64,000 nucleotides of DNA, from contig NC_062973.1 of assembly GCF_023078275.1 (NCBI RefSeq), positions 17,936,456 through 18,000,455 of the forward strand, in the 5' to 3' direction. A model generated the notes under the pieces. That model was given only the letters and a program-made list of their open reading frames with translations, was not told the origin of the DNA and searched no databases. Of the stretch, positions 33,522 through 45,269 are shown piece by piece (within the stretch, counting starts at the first letter, position 1; the number at the start of each line of letters is the position of its first letter). This stretch comes from Leguminivora glycinivorella. Lineage: Eukaryota; Arthropoda; Insecta; Lepidoptera; Tortricidae. The position numbers and the translations under genes were made by a program.

Positions 33522-33875
33522 TATTGATAAACGTTTACTAAAGTTAACAAGCTGCAAACAATCGTTTGTCCCTTTCTATCATACTAATGACAATACAAAA
33601 GACGTCGAAAAGAGACAAATGATTATTAGCGTTTATGAATAAGAGGGTCAGCGTTCATCACTGGATGTATCACTGTGATACATCACCTCTTGATTCTATC
33701 AACGAAGCAAACAAGCTGCTAACAATCGTTTGTCCCTTTCTATCATACTAATGACAATACAAAAGACGTCGAAAAGAGACAAAGGATTATTAGCGTTTAT
33801 GAATAAGAGAGTCAGCGTTCATCTCTGGATGTATCACTGTGATACATCACCTCTTGATTCTATCAACGAAGCAAA
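33522..33875. repeat. Degraded MITE duplicated in a 164-bp tandem unit
   Basis: Unit 33546-33709 is followed by a near-identical unit 33710-33873. Each holds a degraded TTATTCATAAACG-family MITE piece (CGTTTGTCCCTTTCTATC, GCGTTTATGAATAAGA) and the perfect hairpin GATGTATCAC-T-GTGATACATC (33664-33684 in the first unit). Confidence 0.75.
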
Positions 33876-35116
33876 GGGTATTCATTGAAAAATAATTACC
33901 TAAACAAAAATCAGATATTTTGTCATTCCTATTCGATTTATATTCATTATATGTATACCTAGGTACCTATAATTTACATAAACATATACGATATTCATAT
34001 CTATTCAAGTCTACTTAAATATTCAGAGTTAGTATTTTATACATCAATATGCAATTTATATTGCTGTTCTTGCATGAAATATATTGAAAAGTGCAATTTC
34101 AAATAAGATATTACGGAACATTAGTATTCGAATTGAATACATGTAGCATTGAATGGAAAAATCAAATTTATTGATAAAGCGATTCGCGTTTAAACAACTG
34201 TATTTTTGTTATCAAAACGAGTAAATAAGTTACATCTCATTTCGCGATAAGAATCTTGATAAAAATAACGAGCTGCAGGCACGCGAACGGCATGTTCATT
34301 GCAAATTCCCTTATACAGAAAAATACTTATGTTCAAAATGTAATATTAAGATGATCTATTAAGAATTCAATATTAAGTTATGCTAAATCATAAATGACTC
34401 ACTCACTCACTCATTTTCGTGTCATGCAGCCAAAATATAATTATTTACATAATTATATAAGAAACTAAGACTAAACTTAGTTAATAGGCCCTTGAGGCAT
34501 TGTACCAATCTTATATTTATATACCTATCTGATATTTAATATATCTATCTATCTATCTATCTATCTATCTTATATTTAATATACACATCTAATTGAAATA
34601 ACTCTTTATAAAAACTATAAAGTTTAGTAACCAAGAAAAACTTGATTTAAGGTTTGTCCCTGAAAGTATTGATTTAGCAATAGTTTCAAAATGAATTTCG
34701 CGACTGATTCCTGCTTTTTAAAGTTTTGATGTCAAGTTGATTCGCATTTTACCTCTACCCTCGGCGCCGAATTGTAAATAACCTATTTTACTGTTGACAA
34801 ATGTAATAGAATTCGTAATCGTAGCGATAAATGCGAAGTTGAGTTACGAACTTCGAGCACGCTCTATTATTAGCATTTAGTTTGTTAACTTAGTTAAATA
34901 TCCAAAGTGGTGGTACTGTTTTCACGAAAACTTCTAATTCTGAGCAGCTGAAGACAATAGTTTACTTATGAAGTAATATTTATTTAAATATGTATTTAAG
35001 CTTTCTTACACAATAAATAGAGCATACAAGTGGCATTATCTACCAGTCAACTATGGGCTAAACCGAGAGAACATGCAAGTATGGTGTGTCCGTAATTCAC
35101 ATCTGAAAAATCACCT
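33876..35116. other. AT-rich spacer with a tetranucleotide microsatellite
   Basis: (ATCT)n at about 34542-34572. A CTCACTCACTCACTC run at 34398. No gene seen. Confidence 0.45.
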
Positions 35117-36230
35117 TACATAAATGAAATGAAATGAAATGAAATATTTATTTCCAAGTAGGCATATTACAATGCGCTTATGAACGTCAAATAAAGCTAC
35201 GCCGGCTCTAACCCTACGCCTCAGCCTCGAGAAGATTTCAGTCCCCCCTCAGTTGGAGGGGGGTATCCACTATGGGACCGGCAAGAAACTCGGCGGGCCA
35301 CTTCTTTTCAAAACATTACATCTTATAATTAACATGCATTAAAAAACGAGATACAATTTAATCAGCAAAAGTATTCATCAAAATATTAAATTAACAGACT
35401 AGGTACCTGGTCTACTCTATGGAAATTCATTTCAATAAATTATACAAAGTACAAAGCTACTATGATTAATAAGAGTTTTTAGAGATGTATAGTCTCTAAG
35501 TGTTAAAGTACATCAAAAAAAAGAAAAAGTATACATGATGAAAACAAAAAAAAAACGAACTGATACAAATAATTAATAAAAGATAACTAAAATAACTTTA
35601 GAGTTGTAAAAGACTCTTGATGTCACAACTAAAGAAAAAAAATAGATATACTTAATCTACTTTTTTCCTTGGAGATGTATATGGTCTCCAAGAGTCAGAA
35701 AGAAAATAAACAAACAAGGACCGAACAGAGTGCCTCAATGTAATCAAAATTAATGTTACAATCTAATATAGTTATAGCCCCTATTAGCTGAAACAGACCG
35801 GTCTTCACAAACAGCACCCGTTCACGAGTATGGCGCGTATCTCAGCCATCGCCTCCCTCAACCTATATTCGGGAAGGTGGCGACCCGATCAACGACGCCA
35901 CCGTAAGCAAAGACTTTTAAGCGAGCATGACATGTTCAAGCTGTCCGGGCTGTATTAAATATTCAAATAATAAGTCAATACCGTATACCTAGATGTAAGA
36001 CACAACATTCCGTGCTTGTATGTTACATAGCTTAAAATTTAAGCCTTAAATTGACTTAACTGAAACAAGATCTTGGGAGATGTAAAAGGTCCCCACAGTC
36101 AATTATAATTAATGGGATATAATAAAAAATAAAAATTTGGAGGTGTAAAGGCTCTCCAAGTGTCAAAGTACTAGAAATAAAAATGCGTATGAAATACAAA
36201 TTTCACGTCAGGAGACTGTTAAGCTAGCAT
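35117..36230 (-). mobile_element. Non-LTR-like repeat block, minus orientation, with repeated stem-loops
   Basis: Read on the minus strand the block ends in a (TTTCA)n tail (complement of AAATGAAATGAAATG at 35121-35141), preceded by the conserved GTGGCCCGCCGAGTTTCTTG segment known from lepidopteran LINE 3' regions. Five related hairpins lie within (35479, 35600, 35668, 36074, 36137). No RT frame is preserved. Confidence 0.5.
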
Positions 36231-36486
36231 AAATGCCTAAATCTGTTATCACATAGAGGGATAGAGATTTCAGCTTAACTTGATACTTAATTACTCTCAT
36301 TGTCCTAACGAAAGGGCACATGATGTAATGAGATGACGAGGTTGCATTGGGATCTTACGGAACAATTCAAAAGATATCCGGTCTAGGTATATCTTACATT
36401 ACAAATCAAGCAGTCAGACTGCTAACACAGTCAGTGGAGCCATCTGTATAACCATTATTCGTTAATCGCTTCTACTCATTTCCTCA

Positions 36487-36605
36487 AAGGTTGACTGGAA
36501 GAGATCCCATTAAGGGATAAGTCCGCCTACATTGTATATTACTGACTCTGTAACTGTCTCTTTTGTTTCCTTTATGTACAATAAAGCTTATACATACATA
36601 CATAT
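36487..36605 (+). mobile_element. LINE/SINE 3' tail (GGTTGACTGGAAGAG family)
   Basis: AGGTTGACTGGAAGAGATCC, then GGGATAAGTCCGCC, AATAAAGC and an ATACATACAT tail. Same module as 7298-7398 and 59030-59170 (reverse). Confidence 0.65.
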
Positions 36606-36785
36606 TAAATATTATTATGAATTCAGCTGGAATAGCTATAATAATTATAAAACCATACCAGAATGAATGAATGAATATATGACTACGCGCCATGTGGAAT
36701 TTCATTGGAACTATTTTCTTCATACTACTGAACTGTCAACCCATGCATCAGAATAACAGCGGCCTCCTGACAATAGTCATATATT

Positions 36786-36892
36786 TCTGGCGGATTAGCA
36801 CAACTTGCGTTGTCGCGCGCGCGTCGATACATCAAGCGTGACTTCAAGTATGAACTCGCGCGCAAGAGCGCAAGTTGTGCTAGACCGCCTGG
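36786..36892. mobile_element. MITE, about 107 bases
   Basis: GGCGGATTAGCACAACTTGC on the left pairs with GCAAGTTGTGCTAGACCGCC on the right; both arms continue into CG-alternating sequence (CGCGCGCG). Confidence 0.8.
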
Positions 36893-38184
36893 TCAGGCTT
36901 TAACCTTGCATCATAAGAAATATCACTTTTAATAAAAAGAAAACTAATCAGCCCACGGCGGACATTGAAAAAGTTGCGACTGAAAATTTCGGACGCAACG
37001 ATTTGTTGCGAACGTACCGGATTCGCGGCAAGCGAATTTATTACCTGCCCGGCTTAAAACAAGGTGCTCCCTTTATCTCCCCTGTAATATATTATTTACA
37101 ACGGAAAAATTATGGCCATCCATCCTCCACGGCGCTGAGATGTCACGAACTTTGTTTCCACCGACTTTCTTACATCTGTAGTTATTTTTCTATGTCGCCA
37201 CAAAGAAGGCTCTAACTAAGTTCGCTGCTGCTTTATTTTATTTCTCTGGTTGATGATACGTCTTGTGAAAGTTCGTAGACTTTTTTGTTGTAAGTAGGTC
37301 TGACTTAGTATGGCCTGAAATAGGATTAAATAACCTTTTATTATATCTTTGTCATAAAAGGACATCATTAATACGCGAATGACGTAGTAAATAAAGGTCG
37401 AAGGCGCTATTGGGTCGTAAAGTGTTTACTGTTTATCTTATATGATCGCAAATGCATATTTATTTGTATTTACGTTCTTCATTTAACAGTCAAAGTGACT
37501 GCAGTTCTAACTTTGTAACCTCTCAAACTACCTCTGTGTTAAAAAAAACTATCTTTCATCAGTGAAAATATTAAGTTGGTTCGCTATTATTGAATCTAGG
37601 TATATGCATAATATAATTTTATTGTAGACGAACGCAAGTGCGTGTCTCGCTGTTTGATAATTTGATTTGTAACTGTAGAATTAGGGAAGCGTTTTAGTTC
37701 AAAATTAGTTTACGAGTAGTCAAATGGTTAGTAAAGATTTGCGTGTTCCGTGTTGTGTAGTTTCAAGGTTCTTTAGTTATCTCATTGTTACAATGTTATT
37801 TGAAAGATTGTGTATAGGTGAAAGTAAGTTAAGCTGACGTCATATGCACTGTTCGTTTCAAGAATTGTTGGAAAGAACAATTGCACCTGGGTTATGATGT
37901 TAACCATCCAACTGAAATCTTTTCTAGGTATAACAAATTGATTGCAACTAGCAGTAACTTGATTTTGTTCAAACAATGGCGTTTATATACCGTTTCAGGG
38001 AACGGTCTTATAGCAGAGAGTCTCGACCAACACCAAGAGTCTCTCTCTAAGTGGTAACATCAAGGGGCAGAAGGCGGTGATCTTGGACACGGCGCGGATG
38101 GTTCGAAGCCGTGAACACCGGGCTGCTTGGCTCCTAACTCATCACTGATAGCGGCACCTTAATATAAATTTGTGTTTATGCACG
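36893..38184. other. Spacer, no gene seen
   Basis: The 70-codon plus frame at 37003-37215 is not recognised. No other supported feature. Confidence 0.35.
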
Positions 38185-38533
38185 TATACAGGGTGTAAAC
38201 CTAATACGGGCGAACCTCTTAACGGTGGTGAGTATAGGACGTATAAAATGTAATTAGATAACTTTTGCTTAAAATTGAAATATTTTTTATCCATACAAAT
38301 TAATTCGGCCCGCAACGTAATGCAAACACACTCGCGTTTAACGCTCGTTGACAGTTGTCATTGATTGTCATCGCAACCACGTTTACAGTACATTGCTGCT
38401 GAGATTTTTTTCAAAAATTCATTATGGAGTGAAAATTATGAGTAAATCAAAAACACCTCTTAATTAATGATAACAATATTGAATTATACGCCTGGTTTCA
38501 TTTATCGCCCTTATTACGTTTACGCGCTGTATA
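38185..38533. mobile_element. TIR element, TATACAGGGTGTAAAC ends
   Basis: Left end TATACAGGGTGTAAACCTA and right end (reverse) TATACAGCGCGTAAACGTA, 349 bases, no coding sequence. Ends resemble those of 57159-57506 and 58014-58710. Confidence 0.7.
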
Positions 38534-38866
38534 ATATAACATATACCCAAAAGAGCTAAGCAGGACACGTGAAATCACTCAAAGCCACTGTTAGCAACAA
38601 TATACATAGGAGTTGAAAGATAATAAATTCGTGACTTTGCCGTGACATGTTGTTAGCCCCCGTCGTCGCCCACAACACAATTGAACCCAAATCTAAGTCT
38701 AGTAGACTACCTACGAATTCCACGGGTGAAAAGAGGCGGCTGAATTTCTTAGCCTGTCATCACACGGCCACTGGACCTTTGTTATTACTTATATCTTTAA
38801 ATACTTTACTATTTTACTTTCATTTACATATTATAAAAGACTAAAATTAAAGAGGAATAAAGAGGA

Positions 38867-39045
38867 ATATCCTTTATTTAGCCTCCCATCAAACGCGATT
38901 GACCGGTCGGTAGTCCTTCCTTCGCCGTAACACGTCGCCGCTAAGCCGATAGTCGGCTGTTATCGCCGAATAACGGGCTTAGTTCAATGCGGGATAAAGC
39001 CAATCAATACCTTTCCTTCGTGAATATGCCGATAAAGGAATATGG
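38867..39045. other. Possible short MITE
   Basis: ATATCCTTTATTTAGCC at the left and GCCGATAAAGGAATAT at the right are imperfect inverted repeats around a GC-richer centre with its own hairpin (TAAGCCGA...AACGGGCTTA). Weak. Confidence 0.35.
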
Positions 39046-39313
39046 GAAGTTGTTTGGGTTTCGGGAAAATATTTCCTTAGGTAATGTAGGTATAAAATAC
39101 GTTTAAATATAAATACATAAATCTAAATTACAAATTACATTACCGTTCCCTCCTGTTCCCGGTGAGATGCCATAATGTTACATTTAAGCAGCATTTCTAT
39201 CTGTTTATTAGGTTTCTTACACTCAACTACACACTATTTGCCACCATTTCCAACTATGATAACAAGGCGCAGCGCCAGAGTTTATTAGCTTATCCCGCTC
39301 ATAAATACATAGG

Positions 39314-39619
39314 TACATAAACTCATACTTGCATTTATTGGTAGTTACTTTGGCAAACGAGGATCAGGGCGGCCCCGCGCTCGCTGGGCAGACGACATTG
39401 AGGCAGTGTCGAGCAACTGGCTCACAGAGGCACAAGACCGAGAACGGTGGAAGAGGTTGGAGGAGGCCTATACCCGGAAGGGGTCCTAACCACTAATATA
39501 CTTATATTTAAATTTAGTTTATAAGGAAAATTTTGTAAAGTGTTTATGGAATAAAAAGGCTTTTTATTTTATTTTATTTTATTTACATAAACTCATACTT
39601 GCATTTATTGGTAGTTACT
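39314..39619 (+). mobile_element. 5'-truncated RTE-type LINE with 36-bp target duplication
   Basis: The 36 bases at 39314-39349 recur perfectly at 39584-39619. The 234 bases between encode 44 codons of an RT protein C-terminus (39355-39489: K-R-G-S-G-R-P-R-A-R-W-A-D-D-I then Q-D-R-E-R-W-K-R-L-E-E-A-Y, TAA at 39487-39489), followed by a short 3' UTR, AATAAA and a (TTTTA)n tail. This is a complete insertion of a dead-on-arrival LINE copy. The C-terminal signature is that of RTE-clade endonuclease/RT proteins. Confidence 0.9.
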
Positions 39620-39689
39620 GGCTTCAGTTAGCAAGATAGTTACAAAACAATACTATGCTAAAAATGATATCACGTAAAATTTACTTTTT

Positions 39690-39805
39690 TTTTTCCTACT
39701 ACGTCGGTGGCAAACAAGCATACGGTCCGCCTGATGGAAAGCGGTCACCGTAACCTATGGGCGCCTGCAACTCAAGGAGTGTCACATGCGCGTTGCCAAT
39801 TAAAA
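39690..39805 (+). repeat. Dispersed lepidopteran repeat (ACGTCGGTGGCAAACAAGC), plus copy
   Basis: Same block as 26670-26790 in the opposite orientation: TACGTCGGTGGCAAACAAGC to GAGTGTCACATGCGCGTTGC. Confidence 0.65.
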
Positions 39806-40084
39806 ACTTGTGCATTCCCCTTTGATGTGTTAAGTACACAGCAAAAAGGAGTGTACAAGTTCTAAAGAGGGTTCGGGATACTCAAAGGACAATAGACGGA
39901 ACAAATTAGTTCCGTAGGTCCTTCCGTCGCCAGCGCACCGCACTTTCGTTGAGCTAATAATACATTCCCACGTTTCGAACCCTTTATAGCGTTCGTGGTC
40001 AACGAGTGACTGTATTCCCAAATGGGCAGACAGAGCACCATGCTCAAGTTTCATTACCACTCCATTAGCCATTAAGGAGTTGAA
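39806..40084. other. Spacer, no gene seen
   Basis: A 120-codon minus frame spans 39830-40192 but merges into the following repeat and shows no known motif. Confidence 0.35.
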
Positions 40085-40420
40085 AGTTAATCCATTTAGT
40101 CCCAAATAGCAAAGCACCGAAAAGAAGTTTCCAAAATTGCGAATGTTCTCATGAAAAGTTCTTGGCATTGTTCTTTGCACATTTATTGACAATCTTTAGA
40201 GCCAATTTGATGACTTGATAATAAACGCCGATGTGTAACTCAAACATCAAAATAAGCGATCGTCAACTGTTGAGAACATTACGTAATAAATCCTAATCTT
40301 AAAGAAAATGTTCTCAATCGCAAGTTGGGTGAGAGTTTTCACATGAAAATTTCTAGTAATTAACGAATATTTTGAGAATGTTCTGTACAATTTACATTGC
40401 TAGTTTCAAACACACCCATC
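40085..40420 (-). repeat. Dispersed repeat (GAGAACATTCTC family), undisrupted copy
   Basis: Reverse complement aligns with 57066-57610: GTACAGAACATTCTCAAAAT, TTGAGAACATT, TTAGGATTTATTAC, CTCAACAGTTGACGATCGCT, CAATAAATGTGC. This copy lacks the 348-base element found in the partner. Confidence 0.7.
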
Positions 40421-40773
40421 GTATGTGGCTATATGTACTACATTTGGTTGCATTACCCAAGTTATCGTGACTACATTAGCAAGCAACCTAGTTATTATAT
40501 GGTCCGTATTGGATGGGCTTCGGCTGTGTCGAGGAAATGTGAATAGCAAGCCAGGTCGACACGCGACTTCGGTACGGTGACTACGTTTTGGTGGTTACTG
40601 AGACACAATAATCTAAAGAAAAACGCTAGTTCTACAAATCTTTACTCATGATATAATACACACACTTTTGTACATTTGGCAGGCGTGGCGCCACGTACGA
40701 AAAATTACAGAGGCCTAAGGATAAAAAATACAAATGTTTCGAATGTTTAGTAAGACGCAATGTCTAAAGCCTT
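40421..40773. other. Spacer, no gene seen
   Basis: No supported feature. Confidence 0.35.
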
Positions 40774-41312
40774 TTTAGGGTTCCGTAGTCAACTAGGAAC
40801 CCTTATAGTTTCGCCATGTCTGTCTGTCCGTCCGTCCGTCCGCGGATAATCTCAGTAACCGTAAGCACTAGAAAGCTGAAATTTGGTACCAATATGTATA
40901 TCAATCACGCCAACACAGTGCAAAAATAAAAAATACAAAAAAATGTTTTATTAGGGTACCCCCCCCCTCTACATGTAAAGGGGGGCTGATTTTTTTTCAT
41001 TCCAACCCCAACGTGTGATATATCGTTGGATAGGTATTTAAAAATGAATAAGGGTTTACTAAGATCGTTTTTTGATAATATTAATATTTTCGGAAATACT
41101 CGCTCCTAAAGGAAAATAAAGTGAGTCCCCCCCCTCTAACTTTTGAACCACATGTTTAAAAAATATGAACAAAATTACAAAAGTAGAACTTTATAAAGAC
41201 TTTCTAGGAAAATTGTTTTGAACTTGATAGGTTCATTAGTTTTTGAGAAAAATACGGAAAACTACGGAACCCTACACTGAGCGTGGCCCGACACGCTCTT
41301 GGCCGGTTTTTT
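40774..41312 (-). mobile_element. CCGGCCAAG...GGGTTCCGTAG element, full-length
   Basis: On the minus strand it starts AAAAAACCGGCCAAGAGCG and ends with GGTTCCTAGTTGACTACGG then AACCCTAAAAAGG, with a (GGAC)n run from GTCCGTCCGTCC. Same superfamily as 11806, 15055, 18096 and 61873. Repeated mononucleotide G/C runs inside. No coding frame. Confidence 0.65.
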
Positions 41313-42288
41313 CTACTAGAGTATAGTAAGTAATGTAAGTATAGTCCTCCTCGCCGTGTCCGGTGACCGCGACTCCTCCAACGGTTACTGATACGAAGCA
41401 TGAAACGCGGCTTGCGAAACCAAACTTGGTTTTAGAAAATGCGATCACAGAGTGCGCAATCGGTCGAGGCTTACTTAGAAGACCTACTAGAGTAATATCA
41501 TCGTGGATAGAGTATCGACTATGTAGTATTGAGTATGAGGAAAAGAAAAACTGAAATGTTCTGTAGAAGAAACTTAAATTTCAAAATTAAAGCAACATTA
41601 TACTATAGGAAGTCAATACAAACTGCAATTTGTAATCACCTTGTGCCTTGAGCTGTAAACTGGCACAACAAAATGAAATCACTCCTTTCATTAGTTGCTT
41701 TATTAAAACTGAAACCTGCCGTCTACTGTAATTAACTTCTGGTTGTTTATTGCGGACTACACTGTGGCTACACTCATTTCTGTATTGATTTTTATTATGT
41801 TTATAAATCAAACTTTCTTTTCTATTGGTGCATTGGAGAAAAATATGGAATATTGGACTAAACGTAAGGTACAGCGGGGCAAATCTCGACTGGGGGGAAA
41901 ATGTAACTGGTCCCTTTTTTCATGTTTTACAATGTTTTCATTATTAAATAGAGTGTCCACCGGTTAAATATGGTAGGCGTGTTCAGTGGATACATGTAGA
42001 ACTTAACATCATAGTGTAATAATGGAAAAAATGGATTAGTTAAAATTGTCCCCCAGTCGGGATTTGTCCCGCTGTACCTTATAGCATGCGAAACTTTTGG
42101 CTACAGTTTTGAATAGATTTAAAAATATTATAAACAAAAAACAAGTACTAGGTAGATAAATTGCATTACTTAGAAATGTTACAACTTCGAATGGAAATAA
42201 ATTAGGTAAGGTAGGTACGAGGATTTTATGACAATTAACTATTCATACGTACTTAAAATTGTTAATCTCTTTTAACGAGAACATGATG
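41313..42288. other. Spacer, no gene seen
   Basis: Short frames at 41363-41554 and 41743-41967 are not recognised. Confidence 0.35.
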
Positions 42289-42690
42289 TTTTTTTTTTTT
42301 TTTTTTTTATTATGGACTGATCGGCGATTGACCCTAGTCACACCTGATGGGAAGTGAAGACAGAGTCTAAGATGGAGCTCACCGATTCAGTAATAGCCTA
42401 TTCACTCTACGTTTAAAGAGACCGAGGTCGTATTTCTCTGGGAACACCGATGCTGGGAGCGCATTCCACTCCTTTGCAGTCCGCATTACAAAGGATGAGG
42501 CAAATCGCTTTGTGCGGATAAATGGAACACTAACCACATACGGGTGCATTCGTTCCCCTCGCCTGGACGTCCGAAGATGGAAAGGAGAAGGAGGAATTAG
42601 GTAGGAGGATGTGAAAATATAACAACGTTTTCCTGTTATTACTTGTTTATCATTAACGTATTTTTTACCTGACAGCTTTATGAACTTCAT
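42289..42690 (-). pseudogene. 5'-truncated Jockey/CR1-type LINE with poly(A) tail
   Basis: The minus strand encodes the RT C-terminus: P-P-S-P-F-H-L-R-T-S-R-R-G, H-P-Y-V-V-S-V-P, R-T-K-R-F-A-S-S-F, R-T-A-K-E-W-N-A-L-P, F-P-E-K-Y-D-L-G-L-F-K-R-R-V-N-R, stop at 42379-42381. The 3' UTR follows for about 70 bases and ends in a 20-base A run (T20 on the plus strand, 42289-42308). The RT and endonuclease domains are missing. The first 30 or so residues do not look like the family and are probably flanking sequence, so the ATG at 42688-42690 is not a true start. Confidence 0.85.
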
Positions 42691-43360
42691 AATAAAAGTG
42701 CAGAGTTTTTAACATAAATAAAAGAGAACATTGCGCGGCAACATCTTTTAATTAAAACAATATCCGGCCATGTTTGGAATATTATACGTTCTTTAAAATT
42801 GGCATAATATTTAAACATGAAAAAATTACAACATAAAAAAATGTATTGCACTGCGTAGTTAATATAAAATACTATTTAAAGCCAGATAAAAAATAGTAAT
42901 ATTTGGGTTCTCAATTTACAAATATTTCCCGAATACAATATATTCATAAAATGAATAAATATTGGGGGACACCTTACACCAGATCAACCTAGCCCCAAAC
43001 TACGCGCTACGCGCTAGGCCAGACCGAAATACAAATACTTAATTCTAAATGAAAAACGCCAGTACTACAATGAATTTTATTATTATTAAAGTTACGGAAT
43101 ATTACATATTAAAAGTAAAAAAAAGTAAAAATATTTTATTAACAAGAGAATTTGTTTAAAATACAGTATGCAATTAATCGACGACCCCCACACTAGGCTA
43201 AGCCTGCCCTGTATCGTGGAAGTCAGCTACATGCGTGATTTGACCAGATAACAGCGGCTTAAGAAAACATAAATACTAAGTTCAAGAAACATTAACTGTA
43301 TAAAGAGAGTGAACCGCGCCGCTGAACAATTTCATTATAACTAATATAAACAGTGACATA
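42691..43360. other. Spacer with a SINE 3' fragment
   Basis: At 42952-43025 the minus strand carries the tail part of the tRNA-derived SINE (TTGGGGCTAGGTTGATCTGG, GGTGTCCCCCAATATTTATT). No head. Otherwise nothing seen. Confidence 0.55.
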
Positions 43361-43485
43361 GCAGGCGTATAAGCATGGTCGCGCTATAAATTATAAAACA
43401 TCAGGCCGTCCCTATCGCATTTACATATAGTGCGATAGGAACGGCCTGATATTTTATCATTTATCGCGTGATTATGCTTGCCTGG
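43361..43485. mobile_element. MITE with roughly 55-base arms
   Basis: ATCAGGCCGTCCCTATCGCA against TGCGATAGGAACGGCCTGAT, with arms continuing outward through TAAAAC/TATTTTA to GCAGGC/GCCTGG. Confidence 0.8.
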
Positions 43486-43880
43486 CAGCTGGCAGCCTGG
43501 CAGGTATCGAACTACGTTAGTTTTTATGTCATAATATGTAGTTTATATATATATATAACATATAACAAAATAAGGTAAACATTAATTCACGAAATCGTAT
43601 TGTCAATATAAACCCAGTAAAATACAATAAATGATAGTCTCCTAAAGTCCACTTTGCATGGTCACCCTACCGTCCCTACAACGCGCCTTGATTGATCGAG
43701 ATGATTCAGCGCGATGGTCGGGGTGAAATAACAATTATGTGCGTACCTCAATTTAAATCAAGCCAGCTCGGAAGCGGAAACTTACTGAGCTGGGGAATAC
43801 TGAAAGTTTTGTTACTTTTAATACGTATTATTGTAAATTATACGTGTACCTATTTGTAAGTATTTTAATTCATATAATTT

Positions 43881-44155
43881 TGACGACCGGTCTGGCGCAG
43901 TCGGTAGTGACCCTGCCTGCTGCGCCGCGGTCCCGGGTTCGAATCCCGGTAAGGGCATTTATTGATGTGATGAGCACAGATATTTGTTCCTGAGTCATGG
44001 ATGTTTTCTATGTATATAAGTATTTATATATTATATATATCGTTGTCTGAGTACCCACAGCACAAGCCTTCTTGAGCTTACCGTGGGCCTCAGCCAATCT
44101 GTGTAAGAATGTCCTATAATATTTATTTTATTATTTATTTATTTATTTAATTATA
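43881..44155 (+). mobile_element. tRNA-derived SINE, full-length
   Basis: TGACGACCGGTCTGGCGCAG head; A box TGGCGCAGTCGG; B box GGTTCGAATCC; body GAGTCATGGATGTTTTCTAT; ATTTATTTATTTA tail. Confidence 0.9.
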
Positions 44156-44761
44156 AATTGTTAAGGTTGTCTGGAACAAGTCGCTTACTGCGATAAAAAT
44201 GCCTGTTGCTGTCCTTATTTCTATTGTCTGTACTTTTATGTTTGAGTTACAATACCTACATCATAAGTACCTCTTAGAGAACATAAGTAAATTCTTTCCT
44301 AATGAAAATATAAAACATTCGAGCACTTTTGAAAAATCTACAATTGCATTTTCAAAACGTTAACTTACCTAATGTTATTTGAAAGATTCTTTGTCTGGGT
44401 ATTCTTTGAATCTCAAACATCAACTCTTTGTGCATAATTCATTTAATCTTATAAAGATGAGATGGCTTGGTATTTATAGCTCATCCAATACTGGATGTCC
44501 ATTAGGTACTTAGACTATGTTTTAGATTTTTTGCGATAAAGCCTATTTTTGAAGCTTATTTTTTTTACATGATTTCTACTGAGGTGTGCCAATACTTACT
44601 TAAGCATCTCCTTTTCATGTCCCCTTTTTAAAAATGTGATAGTTTTGATAAATTATATGTTATTTCTACTCAGAATCGATTTTTTCCTATTGTGTTTTCT
44701 TACTTTGTGTAAGAGTTTTGAATGATTCACGGTTATTTTCATTCGATTTATATTGACCGGA
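44156..44761. other. AT-rich spacer, no gene seen
   Basis: No supported feature. Confidence 0.35.
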
Positions 44762-44883
44762 TATAGTCCGTGATTACATTTTTGATTTTTGTCGAGCTCC
44801 AACTGCGCGTCACTGGCTCACTGATGTCTGTGCGTCGAAATATCGGGAGCTCGACAAAAATCTAAAGATAATCACGGTCTACT
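44762..44883. mobile_element. MITE, about 120 bases
   Basis: TAGTCCGTGATTACATTTTT...TTTTTGTCGAGCTCC on the left pairs with GGAGCTCGACAAAAATC...ATAATCACGGTCTA on the right; centre CGCGTCACTGGCTCAC. Confidence 0.8.
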
Positions 44884-45074
44884 GTGACTACTGATCTCTG
44901 TATATCCCGTTCAATATAAGTTTGTACAGGGTAACAAAGGACGCAAGTAATCAAAATGTATGGAAATCCTGGGACACTTTTTCTCGTATTGAGATAAAAA
45001 GTGCACGTGATTTTGAGTAGAACTGGCGTAAAATTCACTAAAAATATCACAAAAAACGGACAAAAACAAAGAAA

Positions 45075-45268
45075 TGCTCAATTGCTTTAGTAGCTCCGCA
45101 ACTCAAAAAGGATCTTGGCATCCGACACAAGAGATCACCAGTCCGCCCTATCTCGCGTCATTTCACGCCAGTTGGGTACTCCGAGGGCTGTGTGCCTCCG
45201 AAGTCTTTTACTTGGAGGACTTCCTCGCACCAGCGGTATCTGGGACGCCCACGAGGAGTCCCAACTAA
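45075..45268 (-). pseudogene. LINE RT C-terminal remnant (frameshifted)
   Basis: The minus strand reads V-G-T-P-R-G-R-P-R-Y-R-W-C-E-E-V-L-Q in one frame, then after a one-base shift L-G-V-P-N-W-R-E-M-T-R-D-R-A-D-W, a TAG, and S-L-V-S-D-A-K. The pattern R-G-R-P-x-x-R-W followed by W-x-x-x-A/T-x-D-R-x-x-W is the C-terminal signature of RTE-like insect LINE proteins. At least one frameshift and one nonsense change. Plus-strand frames here are shadows. Confidence 0.65.
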
Positions 45269-45269
45269 G

